A program made the translations under genes and the position numbers. From Streptomyces clavifer (GTDB lineage Bacteria; Actinomycetota; Actinomycetes; Streptomycetales; Streptomycetaceae), in NCBI GenBank assembly GCA_014651175.1, contig BMWJ01000001.1:372001-436000 (forward strand): a stretch of DNA of 64,000 nt, read 5' to 3'. Shown piece by piece: positions 19,203-29,242 of the stretch. Within the stretch, counting starts at the first letter, position 1; each line of letters starts with the position of its first letter. The notes beneath the pieces were generated by a model. It made no database searches, was not told the DNA's origin, and worked only from the letters and a program-made list of their open reading frames with translations.

Positions 19203-20414
19203 TCATTCGGCGACCCGGACCGTGAACTCGCCCTCGGACACCCGCGCCCGCAGCTCCTCGCCCGGCGCCCCGGCCTCCGCGGGTGAGCGCACCACGTGCC
19301 CGTCCTGCCGCTGCAGCACCGCGTACCCGCGCTCCAGCGTCGCGGCGGGCGACAGCGCGACCACCCGGGCCCGGGTGTGCGCGAGCTCCGAGTCGGCGCG
19401 GTCCAGCAGATGCCCCAGCACCCGGCGGCTCCGCCCGGTCAGCGCGTCGAGCTCCGCCGCCCGCTCGTCCACCATCCGCTGGGGGCGCTCCATGGAGGAC
19501 CGGCCCAGTGTGTGCGCCAGCCCCCGCTCCTCCCGGTCCAGGAGCCCCCGTACGGTCCGCAGCGCCCGGTCCCGGAGCTGCTGGACGCGGTCGAGCTCCT
19601 CGCCCACGTCCGGCACGACCTTCTTCGCCGCGTCCGTCGGCGTCGACGCCCGCAGGTCGGCCACCAGATCGAGCAGCGGCGAGTCCGGTTCGTGGCCGAT
19701 GGCGGAGACCACCGGCGTACGGCACGCGGCCACCGCCCGGATCAGCTGCTCGTCGGAGAACGGCAGGAGGTCCTCCACGCTGCCGCCGCCGCGTGCCACG
19801 ACGATCACGTCGACCTCGGGCAGTCCGTCGAGCTCCTGCACCGCCTGGACCACCTGGTTCACCGCGTGCACCCCCTGCACGGCGGTGTTGCGCACCTCGA
19901 AGCGCACCGCCGGCCACCGGCGCCGCGCGTTCTCCAGGACGTCGCGCTCCGCCGCCGACGCCCGCCCGCAGACCAGGCCGATCAGCTGGGGCAGGAACGG
20001 CAGCGGCCGCTTGCGGTCCAGGGCGAAGAGCCCTTCGGCGGCCAGCGACTTCTTCAGCTGCTCCAGCCGGACCAGCAGCTCGCCGATTCCCACCGGCCGT
20101 ATCTCCGTCGCCCGCAGCGACAGCTGCCCGCGGGGTGCGTACCACTCGGGCTTGGCGAGGACGACGACCCGCGCGCCCTCCGTCACCACATCGGCGATCC
20201 GGTCGAAGACCTGCCGGAAGCAGGTCACGCTCACCGAGATGTCGTGCGACGGGTCCCGCAGCGTCAGGAAGACCACGCCCGCGCCCGGCCGCCGTGACAG
20301 CTGCGTGATCTGCCCCTCGACCCAGACCGCGCCCAGCCTGTCGATCCACCCGCCGATCAGCCGCGACACGTCGCCGACGGGCAGCGGAGCTTCCGGGGAC
20401 GTAGTGAGAGCCAT
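19203..20414 (-). CDS. xseA: Exodeoxyribonuclease VII large subunit
   Basis: A 403-aa catalytic subunit of exonuclease VII. An N-terminal OB-fold (about residues 12-110, [17 protein letters not shown]-like) binds single-stranded DNA. The catalytic domain (about 125-330) contains [17 protein letters not shown] and [27 protein letters not shown] with the expected conserved D/H residues. A coiled-coil region (about 280-360) docks the small subunits. ATG at 20414 has no ribosome site; TACGCT seven bases upstream suggests a leaderless transcript. An in-frame GTG ten codons earlier is an alternative. Confidence 0.94.
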   Translation of the reverse strand: MALTTSPEAPLPVGDVSRLIGGWIDRLGAVWVEGQITQLSRRPGAGVVFLTLRDPSHDISVSVTCFRQVFDRIADVVTEGARVVVLAKPEWYAPRGQLSLRATEIRPVGIGELLVRLEQLKKSLAAEGLFALDRKRPLPFLPQLIGLVCGRASAAERDVLENARRRWPAVRFEVRNTAVQGVHAVNQVVQAVQELDGLPEVDVIVVARGGGSVEDLLPFSDEQLIRAVAACRTPVVSAIGHEPDSPLLDLVADLRASTPTDAAKKVVPDVGEELDRVQQLRDRALRTVRGLLDREERGLAHTLGRSSMERPQRMVDERAAELDALTGRSRRVLGHLLDRADSELAHTRARVVALSPAATLERGYAVLQRQDGHVVRSPAEAGAPGEELRARVSEGEFTVRVAE

Positions 20415-20491
20415 ACGGGCGAGCGTATCGGCCGTCACCGACAATCATCCGCCGATCCGCCGTCCCCGGCCAGGAAGTCCGAGGCGCCCGC

Positions 20492-20539
20492 GTCGACGCG
20501 CGTATCCGCCACCGGGTCGACGCGCGTATCCGCCACCGG
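20492..20539. repeat. Perfect 24-bp tandem duplication
   Basis: A 24-bp unit (20492-20515) is repeated head-to-tail without a gap (20516-20539), and degenerate copies trail to about 20605. It lies between the xseA and permease genes, where no protein is expected. Confidence 0.7.
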
Positions 20540-20632
20540 ACCGCCGCGTGACCCTCCCGGGCGGGTGTCCGCCGCGCCGGACCCGCGTACATCCGCCGTG
20601 CCGGGCCCCGCGCCCGCCCGCCGCGCCGGACC

Positions 20633-21976
20633 TCAGGCCGCTCGCCGTCCCCACTGGAGCGCGAGCACCACCAGGCCGATCCCCAGCCAGCACACGCCCA
20701 CCAGCTGGGCGCTCGTCGTCGCCTCCAGGATCACCGCGACCAGTACACCGGCGCCCACCACCGGCATCACGACATGGCGCCACCAGCTCGGCGGTCCCTC
20801 CATCCTGCGCACCGCGAACCAGCCGACCACCGACGCGTGCAGCAGCACGAACGCCGTGAGCGCGCCGACGTTCACCACCGACACCAGATGGTCGAGCCCG
20901 TCGTCGCGACGGGCGGCCCACACCGCCGCCACCAGCGTCACCACCGCGGCGCACGCGATCGCGACGCGCGGGACCCCGGACCTGCCCTCGACCCGGGAGA
21001 GGAACGACGGCAGCCGCTGCTCCCGCGCCATCGCGAACAGCAGCCGGCCCGCCGCCGCCTGCCCGGCCAGCGCGGCGAAGGCGGCCCCGATCGCCTTGCT
21101 CACCGCCACCAGGTCGTGCAGCCAGGTCCCGATCGACGCGTCCACCGCGTCGTAGAACGCCGACCCCTGCAAGACCGGATCCGCCGCCAGCTCCGCGGAG
21201 CTCACCGGTTCCAGCAGCGCCGCCAGATACGACTGGACCACGAACAGCGTCCCGGCGAGCGCCAGGCAGAACAGCACCGCCCGCGCCACCTTCGCGGAGC
21301 CGCCCGTCACCTCCTCCGCGAAGGAGGCGATCGCGTCGAAGCCCAGGTACGAGAGCACCGCGACCGACACCGCACCCAGCACCGCCGTCATCGAGAAGCC
21401 GGTGTCCCCGGTGAGCGGCGTCAGCCAGCCCCGCTGCGCCCCGTCCCGGGCCAGAACCACCACCGCCGACACCACGAACACCAGCAGCACCACGATCTCC
21501 ATGGCGAGCACCGCGAAGCCCACCCGGGCCGCCGCCCGTACGCCCCAGAGGTTGAGCAGGGTGGTCACGACGACCGCGATCGCCGTCCACACCCACCGCG
21601 ACACCTCGGGGACCAGCGCGTTCATCGCGATCCCGGAGAAGAGGTAGGCGACCGCGGGGATGAGCAGGTAGTCGAGCATCGCCATCCACCCGGCGATGAA
21701 TCCGGGCCCTTCCCCGAGGCCCTTGCGCGCGTACGCGAAGACCGACCCGGCCTGTGGGGCGACCCGCACCATCTGGGCGTAGCTGAACGCGGTGAAGGCC
21801 ATCACGGCGGTCGCCACGACGTACACGAGTGCGACGGCGCCGTCGGACTTCGCGTCCAGTGTTCCGAACACGCCGACCGGGGCCATGGGCGCGATGAACA
21901 GGAGCCCGTAGACGACCAGGTCCCGGAATCCCAGCGTGCGGCGCAGTCCTCCCCGGTCGGTGCTGCTTCCGGTCAT
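20633..21976 (-). CDS. APC-family amino acid permease
   Basis: A 447-aa transporter of the amino acid-polyamine-organocation superfamily with about twelve membrane helices. The N-terminal LGFRDLVVYGLLFIAPMAPVGV motif, QAGSVFAYARKGLG and the helix-6 SYLGFDAIASFAEEVTGG segment are typical of the YcjJ/YeeF-like subgroup that imports amino acids or amines by cation symport or exchange. ATG at 21976 is preceded by GGAGGG. It is divergent from ispH. The substrate is not predictable with confidence. Confidence 0.88.
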   Translation of the reverse strand: MTGSSTDRGGLRRTLGFRDLVVYGLLFIAPMAPVGVFGTLDAKSDGAVALVYVVATAVMAFTAFSYAQMVRVAPQAGSVFAYARKGLGEGPGFIAGWMAMLDYLLIPAVAYLFSGIAMNALVPEVSRWVWTAIAVVVTTLLNLWGVRAAARVGFAVLAMEIVVLLVFVVSAVVVLARDGAQRGWLTPLTGDTGFSMTAVLGAVSVAVLSYLGFDAIASFAEEVTGGSAKVARAVLFCLALAGTLFVVQSYLAALLEPVSSAELAADPVLQGSAFYDAVDASIGTWLHDLVAVSKAIGAAFAALAGQAAAGRLLFAMAREQRLPSFLSRVEGRSGVPRVAIACAAVVTLVAAVWAARRDDGLDHLVSVVNVGALTAFVLLHASVVGWFAVRRMEGPPSWWRHVVMPVVGAGVLVAVILEATTSAQLVGVCWLGIGLVVLALQWGRRAA

Positions 21977-22050
21977 GAACCCTCCGTCGCTGTGGGGCGT
22001 ACGCATCAGTCTCCCGACCCCGCCGATCCCGCGCCTGTTCGGTACGGCCT

Positions 22051-22065
22051 TACGATGGGCCCATG
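22051..22065 (+). promoter_or_regulatory. Leaderless -10 element of ispH
   Basis: TACGAT at 22051-22056 fits TANNNT and is followed by exactly six bases before the ATG at 22063. No ribosome site precedes the start codon. Confidence 0.6.
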
Positions 22066-23061
22066 ACTGCAACTCCTGCCCGCCGTGTCCTGCTCGCCGC
22101 ACCCCGTGGCTACTGCGCGGGCGTGGACCGTGCCGTGATCGCCGTCGAGAAGGCCCTGGAGCAGTACGGGGCCCCGATCTACGTCCGTCACGAGATCGTG
22201 CACAACAAGTACGTCGTACAGACGCTCGAGAAGAAGGGCGCGATCTTCGTCGACGTCACGGCGGAGGTGCCCGAGGGCTCCATCGTGATGTTCTCCGCCC
22301 ACGGAGTCGCCCCGACCGTCCACGCGGAGGCCGCGGAGCGCAAGCTCGCCACGATCGACGCGACCTGCCCGCTGGTGACCAAGGTCCACAAGGAGGCCGT
22401 CCGGTTCGCCAAGGAGGACTACGACATCCTCCTGATCGGCCACGAGGGGCACGAGGAGGTCATCGGCACGAGCGGTGAGGCACCCGACCACATCACCCTG
22501 GTCGACGGCCCCGAGGACGTCGCCGGCGTCTCCGTGCGCGACGAGTCGAAGGTCGTCTGGCTCTCCCAGACCACGCTGTCCGTCGACGAGACGATGGAGA
22601 CGGTGGACGCCCTCAAGGAGAAGTTCCCCCAGCTGATCTCCCCGCCCAGCGACGACATCTGCTACGCCACGCAGAACCGCCAGATCGCGGTGAAGAAGCT
22701 GGCCGAGGACGCGGAACTGGTCATCGTCGTCGGCTCCAAGAACTCGTCCAACTCGATCCGCATGGTCGAGGTCGCCCTGGACGCGGGCGCACCCGCCGCG
22801 CACCTGGTGGACTTCGCCGACGAGATCGACGAGGCCTGGCTGGAGGGCGTCGCCACGGTCGGCCTCACCTCGGGTGCCTCCGTGCCCGACGTCCTGGTCG
22901 ACGGCGTGCTGGAGTGGCTCTCGGAGCGGGGTTACGCGGACGTGGAGACGGTGAAGACCGCCGACGAGTCGATCACCTTCTCGCTGCCCAAGGAACTCCG
23001 CCGCGATCTGCGGGCCGAGGCGGCGGCACTGTCCGCGGGACAGGGCAGCCCCGGGAAGTGA
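22063..23061 (+). CDS. ispH: 4-hydroxy-3-methylbut-2-enyl diphosphate reductase
   Basis: A 332-aa IspH (LytB), the last enzyme of the MEP isoprenoid pathway. It reductively dehydrates HMBPP to IPP and DMAPP with a [4Fe-4S] cluster. The three cluster cysteines are present: C18 in [12 protein letters not shown]102 in [11 protein letters not shown] and C200 in [10 protein letters not shown]. Conserved catalytic segments [20 protein letters not shown] and KNSSNS are intact. The protein has the normal short form without N-terminal extension. ppgK follows 29 bp downstream and may be co-transcribed as well as having its own start. Confidence 0.97.
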   Translation: MTATPARRVLLAAPRGYCAGVDRAVIAVEKALEQYGAPIYVRHEIVHNKYVVQTLEKKGAIFVDVTAEVPEGSIVMFSAHGVAPTVHAEAAERKLATIDATCPLVTKVHKEAVRFAKEDYDILLIGHEGHEEVIGTSGEAPDHITLVDGPEDVAGVSVRDESKVVWLSQTTLSVDETMETVDALKEKFPQLISPPSDDICYATQNRQIAVKKLAEDAELVIVVGSKNSSNSIRMVEVALDAGAPAAHLVDFADEIDEAWLEGVATVGLTSGASVPDVLVDGVLEWLSERGYADVETVKTADESITFSLPKELRRDLRAEAAALSAGQGSPGK

Positions 23062-23078
23062 TCCTTGCCACCTGCCCG

Positions 23079-23093
23079 TACCGTGGATCCATG
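23079..23093 (+). promoter_or_regulatory. Candidate leaderless -10 element of ppgK
   Basis: TACCGT at 23079-23084 lies exactly six bases before the ATG at 23091, and no ribosome site is visible. An internal leaderless start for ppgK is possible. Confidence 0.5.
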
Positions 23094-23828
23094 GAGATCT
23101 TCGGTGTGGATATCGGCGGCTCAGGGATCAAGGGCGCTCCCGTGGACCTGGACCGCGGAGAGCTGGCGCAGGAGCGCCACAAAGTACTGACACCGCATCC
23201 GGCCACGCCCGAGGGCGTGGCCGGCGGTGTGGCCGAGGTGGTCGGCCACTTCGGCTGGCACGGTCCGGTCGGCATCACCTTCCCCGGTGTCGTCACCGAC
23301 GGCATCACCCGGACCGCGGCCAACGTCGAGAAGGCATGGATCGACACGGACGCCCGTGCGCTGCTGAGCGACCGGATCGGGCAGCCCGTCACGATCCTCA
23401 ACGACGCCGACGCGGCCGGGATCGCGGAGATGACCTTCGGTGCGGGACGGGGCCGCAAGGGCACCGTCATCATGCTGACCCTGGGTACGGGAATCGGCAG
23501 CGCGGTCTTCATCGACGGCCGGCTCGTCCCCAACACCGAGCTCGGCCACCTGGAGCTGCACGGCCACGACGCGGAGAAGCGCGCCTCCACGAAGGCCAAG
23601 GAGGACGAGGACCTGAGCTGGCCGCACTGGGCACACCGGGTGCAGAAGTACCTGGTCCACGTGGAGATGCTGTTCTCGCCCGAGCTCTTCATCATCGGCG
23701 GCGGCGTCAGCCGCAAGGCGGAGAAGTTCCTGCCGCTGATCGAACACGTACGGGCCGAGGTCGTCCCGGCAGAGCTGCAGAACAACGCGGGCATCGTCGG
23801 CGCGGCCATGGCGGCGGCGGGCAAGTAG
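23091..23828 (+). CDS. ppgK: Polyphosphate glucokinase
   Basis: A 245-aa ROK-family kinase that phosphorylates glucose using polyphosphate and/or ATP. It has the phosphate-1 motif [16 protein letters not shown] at the N-terminus, ITFPGVV near residue 64, the catalytic Asp region [12 protein letters not shown] near 105, the glycine-rich [10 protein letters not shown] near 131 and the ROK-like [11 protein letters not shown] near 150. ATG at 23091 fits the start of the conserved domain. It follows ispH closely, an arrangement conserved in Streptomyces. Confidence 0.94.
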   Translation: MEIFGVDIGGSGIKGAPVDLDRGELAQERHKVLTPHPATPEGVAGGVAEVVGHFGWHGPVGITFPGVVTDGITRTAANVEKAWIDTDARALLSDRIGQPVTILNDADAAGIAEMTFGAGRGRKGTVIMLTLGTGIGSAVFIDGRLVPNTELGHLELHGHDAEKRASTKAKEDEDLSWPHWAHRVQKYLVHVEMLFSPELFIIGGGVSRKAEKFLPLIEHVRAEVVPAELQNNAGIVGAAMAAAGK

Positions 23829-23875
23829 CCCGCAGGGCGGGGGCGGCCGGGGCGGTACGGCCGGCGCGGGGGCGG

Positions 23876-24502
23876 TCAGGGGCGGGGGCGGCGAGCGCCC
23901 TGGGGGGACCTCAGCACGTGCCGCCGCCGCTCCCGCATCTGCCGCACCTTGCGCACGGTGGCGATCAGCCCGGCGACGAGGGTGCCGCCGTACAGCCAGC
24001 CCGCGTGGACGGCGAGCGCGGTGACGACCGCCATCGTCTGCCCCCCGAAGCCGCCCGTGCCCCCGGCGATCGGGATGACACCGACGGCGAATGCGATCGG
24101 CACACTGATCGGCGCGGTGACCAGATCGGCGGGCCGCACCCAGAGCGCGGTGAGTGCGCTGACGGGCAGGAACAGGAGCCCGTACGCGAGCTCCGAACCG
24201 TCGAGGAGCAGCCAGTCCAGGCAGGCCAGCAGGAACATGGCCAGGGACGCGAACAGACCCGCGCCGATGCCGGTCAGCCGGGGGTTGGGGAATCTGCGGA
24301 GCGCGACCACCACGGGCGCGGCCGACCCCCCGCGCGGGCCCGGCCGCGCGCCCGGGGCCGTCCCCAGTGCGACCGGCGAGACCGCCACCGACACCGGATA
24401 GGCGCCCGAGCCGTCGCCGAGGCCGCTCTGGGCCGACACCGGGGCCTGCTTGGGCGGCGCGGGCTGCCTGCGCTGCGGGGTACGTGTCCTGTGCTGCTCC
24501 AC
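23876..24502 (-). CDS. DUF6542-type small membrane protein
   Basis: A 208-aa protein. A proline- and arginine-rich cytoplasmic N-terminus (about 70 residues) is followed by four predicted membrane helices (about residues 76-98, 104-121, 126-150 and 157-185) and a basic C-terminal tail. The arrangement and the NPRLTGIGAGLFA entry to the first helix match the actinobacterial DUF6542 group. The function is unknown. GTG at 24502 is the only reasonable start. It is convergent with ppgK and divergent from ychF. Confidence 0.7.
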   Translation of the reverse strand: MEQHRTRTPQRRQPAPPKQAPVSAQSGLGDGSGAYPVSVAVSPVALGTAPGARPGPRGGSAAPVVVALRRFPNPRLTGIGAGLFASLAMFLLACLDWLLLDGSELAYGLLFLPVSALTALWVRPADLVTAPISVPIAFAVGVIPIAGGTGGFGGQTMAVVTALAVHAGWLYGGTLVAGLIATVRKVRQMRERRRHVLRSPQGARRPRP

Positions 24503-24732
24503 CCGGACAACCTAGGTCGCGGGATACGTGCTTTCGGGCGTTGGACACGCGCTTTGGCCGACCTTGGCACTGCGTTCGATATCACGGGGCCGAAACTCGT
24601 CCTCCGTCCCCGTGGGGCCACCCCGCCCCGAACCTGTGACCGGCCGCCCCGGCCCGCCCGTAAACTGGAGAATCGGGTCCACTCCAGGCCCGCCCGCACA
24701 GCCCCTCCTCCTCACTTCAGGAAGTCGCCAAA

Positions 24733-25821
<1,089 letters not shown>

Positions 25822-25856
25822 TACGTTCGGCGAAAGGCCGTCTGACCTGCGATGGA

Positions 25857-26276
25857 GTGGGCCGGGCGGCCTTTGTGGTCCACACGGAGTCCGCAGTGTG
25901 CTGGATGGGTCCGGCAGGTGGCGGGCGGTTAACCGCCCGCCGCTTCGAACAGGACGTTCGCGCGGCCCTCCCCGGCCACGCCGACAGGATCCTCGCCGAC
26001 CCTGCTTGGGCTGCCCTGACTACCACCCTCGCCCATGCCGAGACCGCCGGCCACGGCCCCCGACGCCTCCTGATCGAGGTGGGCTGTCAGCGAGAGCTCG
26101 ACGGCGAGCACCCCGCCGAGGCCTTCAACTGGCGCATCACCGCTCAGCAGAACCGGCGGACGCAAGCGGCTCGCAGCCGAAGCACTATCAGTGGAACGTC
26201 ATCCATGTCGGCCACGCTGCGCCCTCCGGCCACACCAGTGGCTACGAGGCCCGAAGAGCGCAGTCGGCACTACTGA
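25857..26276 (+). pseudogene. Remnant resembling the C-terminus of a relaxase or transfer protein
   Basis: The stretch RRFEQDVRAALPGHADRILADPAWAALTTTLAHAETAGHGPRRLLIEVGCQRELDGEHPAEAFNWRI-like (about residues 28-95 of this frame) looks like the terminal region of actinobacterial relaxase or plasmid-transfer proteins, where an ILADPAWPALAA... ERELD...WRI pattern is common. No upstream catalytic part exists, since ychF ends 35 bases earlier, and the frame loses similarity after about residue 100. I therefore call it a decayed fragment, probably left from a larger conjugative ancestor of the element. The match is from memory of the family and is modest. Confidence 0.35.
25888..25896. repeat. Arm-type box near the left element end
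   Basis: AGTCCGCAG, identical to the boxes that precede the second and third attachment cores. It lies 71 bp right of the left core. Confidence 0.45.
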
Positions 26277-26380
26277 CCCCGGCTTCACCCAGCCAGATTC
26301 CCGACGACGGGACCGGCAGGCGAAGGCCAGCTACAGCCCTCGTGCGGCACGTTCCCCGAGGGGCATCATGGTTGGCTCGA

Positions 26381-26395
26381 TAGGATCGGGCCATG
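26381..26395 (+). promoter_or_regulatory. Leaderless -10 element of the DUF2716 gene
   Basis: TAGGAT at 26381-26386 lies exactly six bases before the ATG at 26393, without a ribosome site. Confidence 0.55.
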
Positions 26396-26911
26396 ATGGA
26401 GAGTCCCGTGTTCGAGCTGCTTGAGGACGAGTACCGACGCGTTTGGGACCGCTTCTACGACGAGTTCAAGTTCCAGCCGAGTACGAGTTCTTTCAAGTGG
26501 CCAGCCATCAAGGAGCCCGGCGCGTCGGTTACCTGGAGTCTTGCCGCGCTTGACGACGATCCCGAATACGAGCGTTTGGACCGCCTGGTCGAGGTGGTCG
26601 AGCAGGGGCTGACTTTCTGCATTGGCCCGAGCGGAACGCTGCTCGCGCTCGATTGGCAGCACACGTCGTATCGCTTCGCACCGCAGGACGTCGGTGGCCC
26701 TGGGCGGCTGGCCTGGCCTTTGAGTCCGTACCCTGATGGGGACTACTACATTTACCTCTCGGAAGACTTCCGTATGGGCAGTTTTGGGCACCCCTGGGAA
26801 GAGTCCCTCTGTCTGTTCGGTCAGGAATTCCTCAACGCCGCATCCGCGGAGGTAGAGAAGCTTCTCGGTCAGCCGATCCGTAGGTCCGGGAGGATAGTCG
26901 GCACCGCCTGA
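26393..26911 (+). CDS. DUF2716 protein
   Basis: A 172-aa protein that I recognise as DUF2716, from the N-terminal [20 protein letters not shown], the central [19 protein letters not shown] and the aromatic C-terminal run [30 protein letters not shown] and [16 protein letters not shown]. No signal peptide or membrane helix is seen. The function is unknown; DUF2716 proteins are scattered and often accessory. It is the first complete gene of element A and is convergent with the HAD gene. The codon usage is less GC-biased than in the flanking core genes. ATG at 26393 or the next codon starts it. Confidence 0.78.
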   Translation: MMESPVFELLEDEYRRVWDRFYDEFKFQPSTSSFKWPAIKEPGASVTWSLAALDDDPEYERLDRLVEVVEQGLTFCIGPSGTLLALDWQHTSYRFAPQDVGGPGRLAWPLSPYPDGDYYIYLSEDFRMGSFGHPWEESLCLFGQEFLNAASAEVEKLLGQPIRRSGRIVGTA

Positions 26912-27001
26912 GGTGGGTCCCGACTCCACAGGCACCAGGGAGTCAGACCCCACAGCGCATCCTGATGCCCTCGCTGCTCGTGGCGGCGAGGGCATCAGTC
27001 G

Positions 27002-27547
27002 TCAGACGGCGCGGGCTGTGGGTAGCTGCGAGACCCATGTCGCGAGCTCGGCCAGGTGCTCGGCCTGCAGCCCGAAATGTGGGGCGGGCTGAACGAGAAG
27101 GGTCGGCGTTCCCCTGGCAGTGCGCTCCGCCGCCCAGGCGTGGTCGAGGCCGGTGAAGTCGTCGTCGATCCAGACGGCGGGAGATCTGCCGAGCCAGGTG
27201 TCGACGTGGTCGCGTTTCCAGAGGTAGCCGTCGGGGTGGCTGGTGGTGATCTGAGGGCGAGGCAGGTCGAGGTAAGGGAAGTCGGGCAGCCCCAGGAGAG
27301 GGCCGATGATCGTGGTGGCGTCCCTGCGCCAGCTCGTGCACCACACGGGGGTGACGAGTCCGCTGGTCAGGAGGTCGGTGAGAATGCCGCCCTGGCTCGG
27401 GTCGAGCCAGATGGGCACGGGGTCGTCGGGATGCCGACCAGTAGGCAGGACGGTGTGACGGACGTGGGTGGGCGGGGTGCTGCCGTCGGGGGCCGGGAAT
27501 GGAATGAGGACGCCGTCGATGTCGAGAAGCAGGTAGGGCAGGGGCAT
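27002..27547 (-). CDS. HAD-superfamily phosphatase-like protein
   Basis: A 181-aa HAD-like protein. Motif I is [12 protein letters not shown] with the DxDGV aspartates near residue 9; a Ser/Thr motif II lies in WCTSWRRDA (about 70), a Lys in LWKRDH and acidic motif IV in [13 protein letters not shown] (about 127). The cap is minimal, which suggests a large substrate or a partner protein. ATG at 27547 follows GGAGGT by four bases. It is the last gene of the four-gene leftward operon of element A. Substrate unknown. Confidence 0.8.
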   Translation of the reverse strand: MPLPYLLLDIDGVLIPFPAPDGSTPPTHVRHTVLPTGRHPDDPVPIWLDPSQGGILTDLLTSGLVTPVWCTSWRRDATTIIGPLLGLPDFPYLDLPRPQITTSHPDGYLWKRDHVDTWLGRSPAVWIDDDFTGLDHAWAAERTARGTPTLLVQPAPHFGLQAEHLAELATWVSQLPTARAV

Positions 27548-27562
27548 CGTTACCTCCGTCGG

Positions 27563-28254
27563 TCAGCGTTTGCGGGCGGTGATCAGGAGGGTGGTGGGCC
27601 ACGAGTCGCGGCGCGGGTGCCGCAGCTCCGCCGTCGAGGTGACGCGCAGGCCCGCCCGGGAGAGGTGGGCTCCCCAGCGGCGGGCGTCGAACTCCCACCG
27701 CGCGAGGGGCAGTCGGGTGCGGTCGGGCATGGTGACGTAGTCCTCGCGCGGACGGTCGTCCGTGGATGGATGTCTTCCGGCCCGTGCCGGGTGAGGGACG
27801 GAGAAGGCCAGGACACCACCAGGCTTCACGCGTCGCGAAATAGCGGCGAGGAGGAGCTCGGGGGCGACGAGGCCGACGGCGCCGAAGACGGAGTAGATCG
27901 CGTCGAAGGTCTGGCCGGTGCTTGCAGGTGGTGCAGTGCGTGGCCGGCGGCGAAGGTGGCGCCGTCGATGTAGCCGTAGTGGGAGCGAGCTCGGCGTACC
28001 TGGAGGCCGACCAGGTCCACGCCGGTGACGCGGGCCTGGTAGTGCTTCGCAAGGTGGGCCACGTTGTGGCCGGGGCCGCAGCCCAGCTCCAGGACGCGTT
28101 TGCCGCAGAGGTCCCGTCCCAAAATCTCGGCGCCGGGACCGATGCCCGCGTGGGTGCTCCATTCCATCCGGGCAGGCGCGGTGAGGGCGTGCGCGGGGGC
28201 AGCGGCTGTGCGCTGGGCTGCATGGGTGTACCAGGGGGAGACCTGGGCGAGCAC
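27563..28254 (-). pseudogene. Class I SAM-dependent methyltransferase with a frameshift
   Basis: The N-terminal part (GTG at 28254) encodes about 110 residues including the SAM-binding motif I RVLELGCGPGHNVAHLA and the acidic VTGVDLVGLQ. After GHALHHLQA the reading frame changes at about 27920-27925 to one that continues TGQTFDAIYSVFGAVGLVAPELLLAA ... VKPGGVLAFSVPHP to TGA at 27563. Restoring one base gives a normal 230-aa methyltransferase. The total length is one base short of a multiple of three. This is a real mutation or a base-calling error in a GC-rich run. GTG directly follows the stop of the phosphotransferase gene. The substrate is unknown. Confidence 0.8.
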
Positions 28255-29166
28255 CTAGACCTCCAGGAGTTGGACCACATCGCCCAGGTGGCGGCGGACA
28301 ACGGGGATGTACGCGGGGTCCTTGGCCGGATCGTCGATCCAGCGAATGGCCTGCTCCATGAACCACTCCACGGCCCACATGCGGTGCCAGCCCAGGGCCC
28401 ATGCCTCTGCGGCCAGTCCGCCCCGCGCGGCGAGGGCGTCCTCATGACCGCCTGCGGTGACGTACTGCTCCAGGAACACCCGCATGCGGAAGGGGCTCGG
28501 CACGTCGGTGGTGCCGTGGTACGAGGCGAGGTCGATCAGGCCGGGCCCGGTGAAGGCGCGTGCGAAGTCGAGGAGGTGCCAGCCGTTCTCCCCGATGTGG
28601 ACGCTCGTGGGGTGGAACTCGGAGTGCACCCAGCCGAACGGGTCGAGTGTCGCCCCCTGGACACGAGCCTCGGCCGCGGCGGAGATCTTCCCCAGCGCGG
28701 TCTCGATGTCGTCGCAGTCCGCCCAGCGGTCTGCTTTCCGCAGCCGCTGGAGGTGATCGAGGGCTCGGCCGGGCAGGGCTGCGAGGCCCGCCCCGTCGAG
28801 GAGGGGCAGACCGGTGGCCGGGCGGGCGGCATGGAGCATCACGGCGGCGGCGACACCGTCGAGGTCGTCTGCCTCCCGTACGGGGGTGCCGAGGTCGTCC
28901 ATGAGCATCCCGATCCACTTGTCCTGCATGGCGGTGCCGTGGAGTGCAGGGACCGGGAGCCCTCGCTGGTGGGCCACCCGCAGGGCCTGCGCCTCGCGGT
29001 CGAAGGGCTCCTTGGCGTACTTGAAAACAGCTGTGGTGCCGTCGGGGAAGGTGACGCGTTCGACGCCGGACATGCCCCAGACACGAATCTCGGCACGGTG
29101 GGGGAGGGGCTTGCCTACGAGGGTGCACAGGTCGTCCAGCAGGGCGGCGGACAGGCTCTGGTCCAT
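28255..29166 (-). CDS. Phosphotransferase-family (APH-like) protein
   Basis: A 303-aa protein with a protein-kinase-like fold of the aminoglycoside/choline phosphotransferase type: the N-lobe FPDGTTAVFKYAKEPFDREAQALRVAHQRGLPVPALHG (about residues 37-75), then the catalytic-loop region WVHSEFHPTSVHI (about 198) and LLDFARAFTGPGLIDLASY (about 216). The usual HGDxHxxN is HSEFHPTS here, so Glu and Ser replace the catalytic Asp and the metal-binding Asn. It may phosphorylate an unusual substrate or be a pseudokinase. ATG at 29166 follows GGAGA six bases upstream. As the sequence stands, a frameshift in the upstream gene reads through into this frame. Confidence 0.82.
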   Translation of the reverse strand: MDQSLSAALLDDLCTLVGKPLPHRAEIRVWGMSGVERVTFPDGTTAVFKYAKEPFDREAQALRVAHQRGLPVPALHGTAMQDKWIGMLMDDLGTPVREADDLDGVAAAVMLHAARPATGLPLLDGAGLAALPGRALDHLQRLRKADRWADCDDIETALGKISAAAEARVQGATLDPFGWVHSEFHPTSVHIGENGWHLLDFARAFTGPGLIDLASYHGTTDVPSPFRMRVFLEQYVTAGGHEDALAARGGLAAEAWALGWHRMWAVEWFMEQAIRWIDDPAKDPAYIPVVRRHLGDVVQLLEV

Positions 29167-29242
29167 GGGGGTCTCCAGGGGCTGGTGGGCTCCGGGGCGG
29201 GCGCGCGCGAGCTGGCCCGCCCCGGAGCCGTACTGGGGTGGG

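Noticed and set aside
26943-28445. 500-codon minus-strand open frame across the HAD and methyltransferase genes
   Set aside because: The Pro/Arg/His-rich translation shows no motif, while the other frames encode recognisable HAD and methyltransferase motifs.
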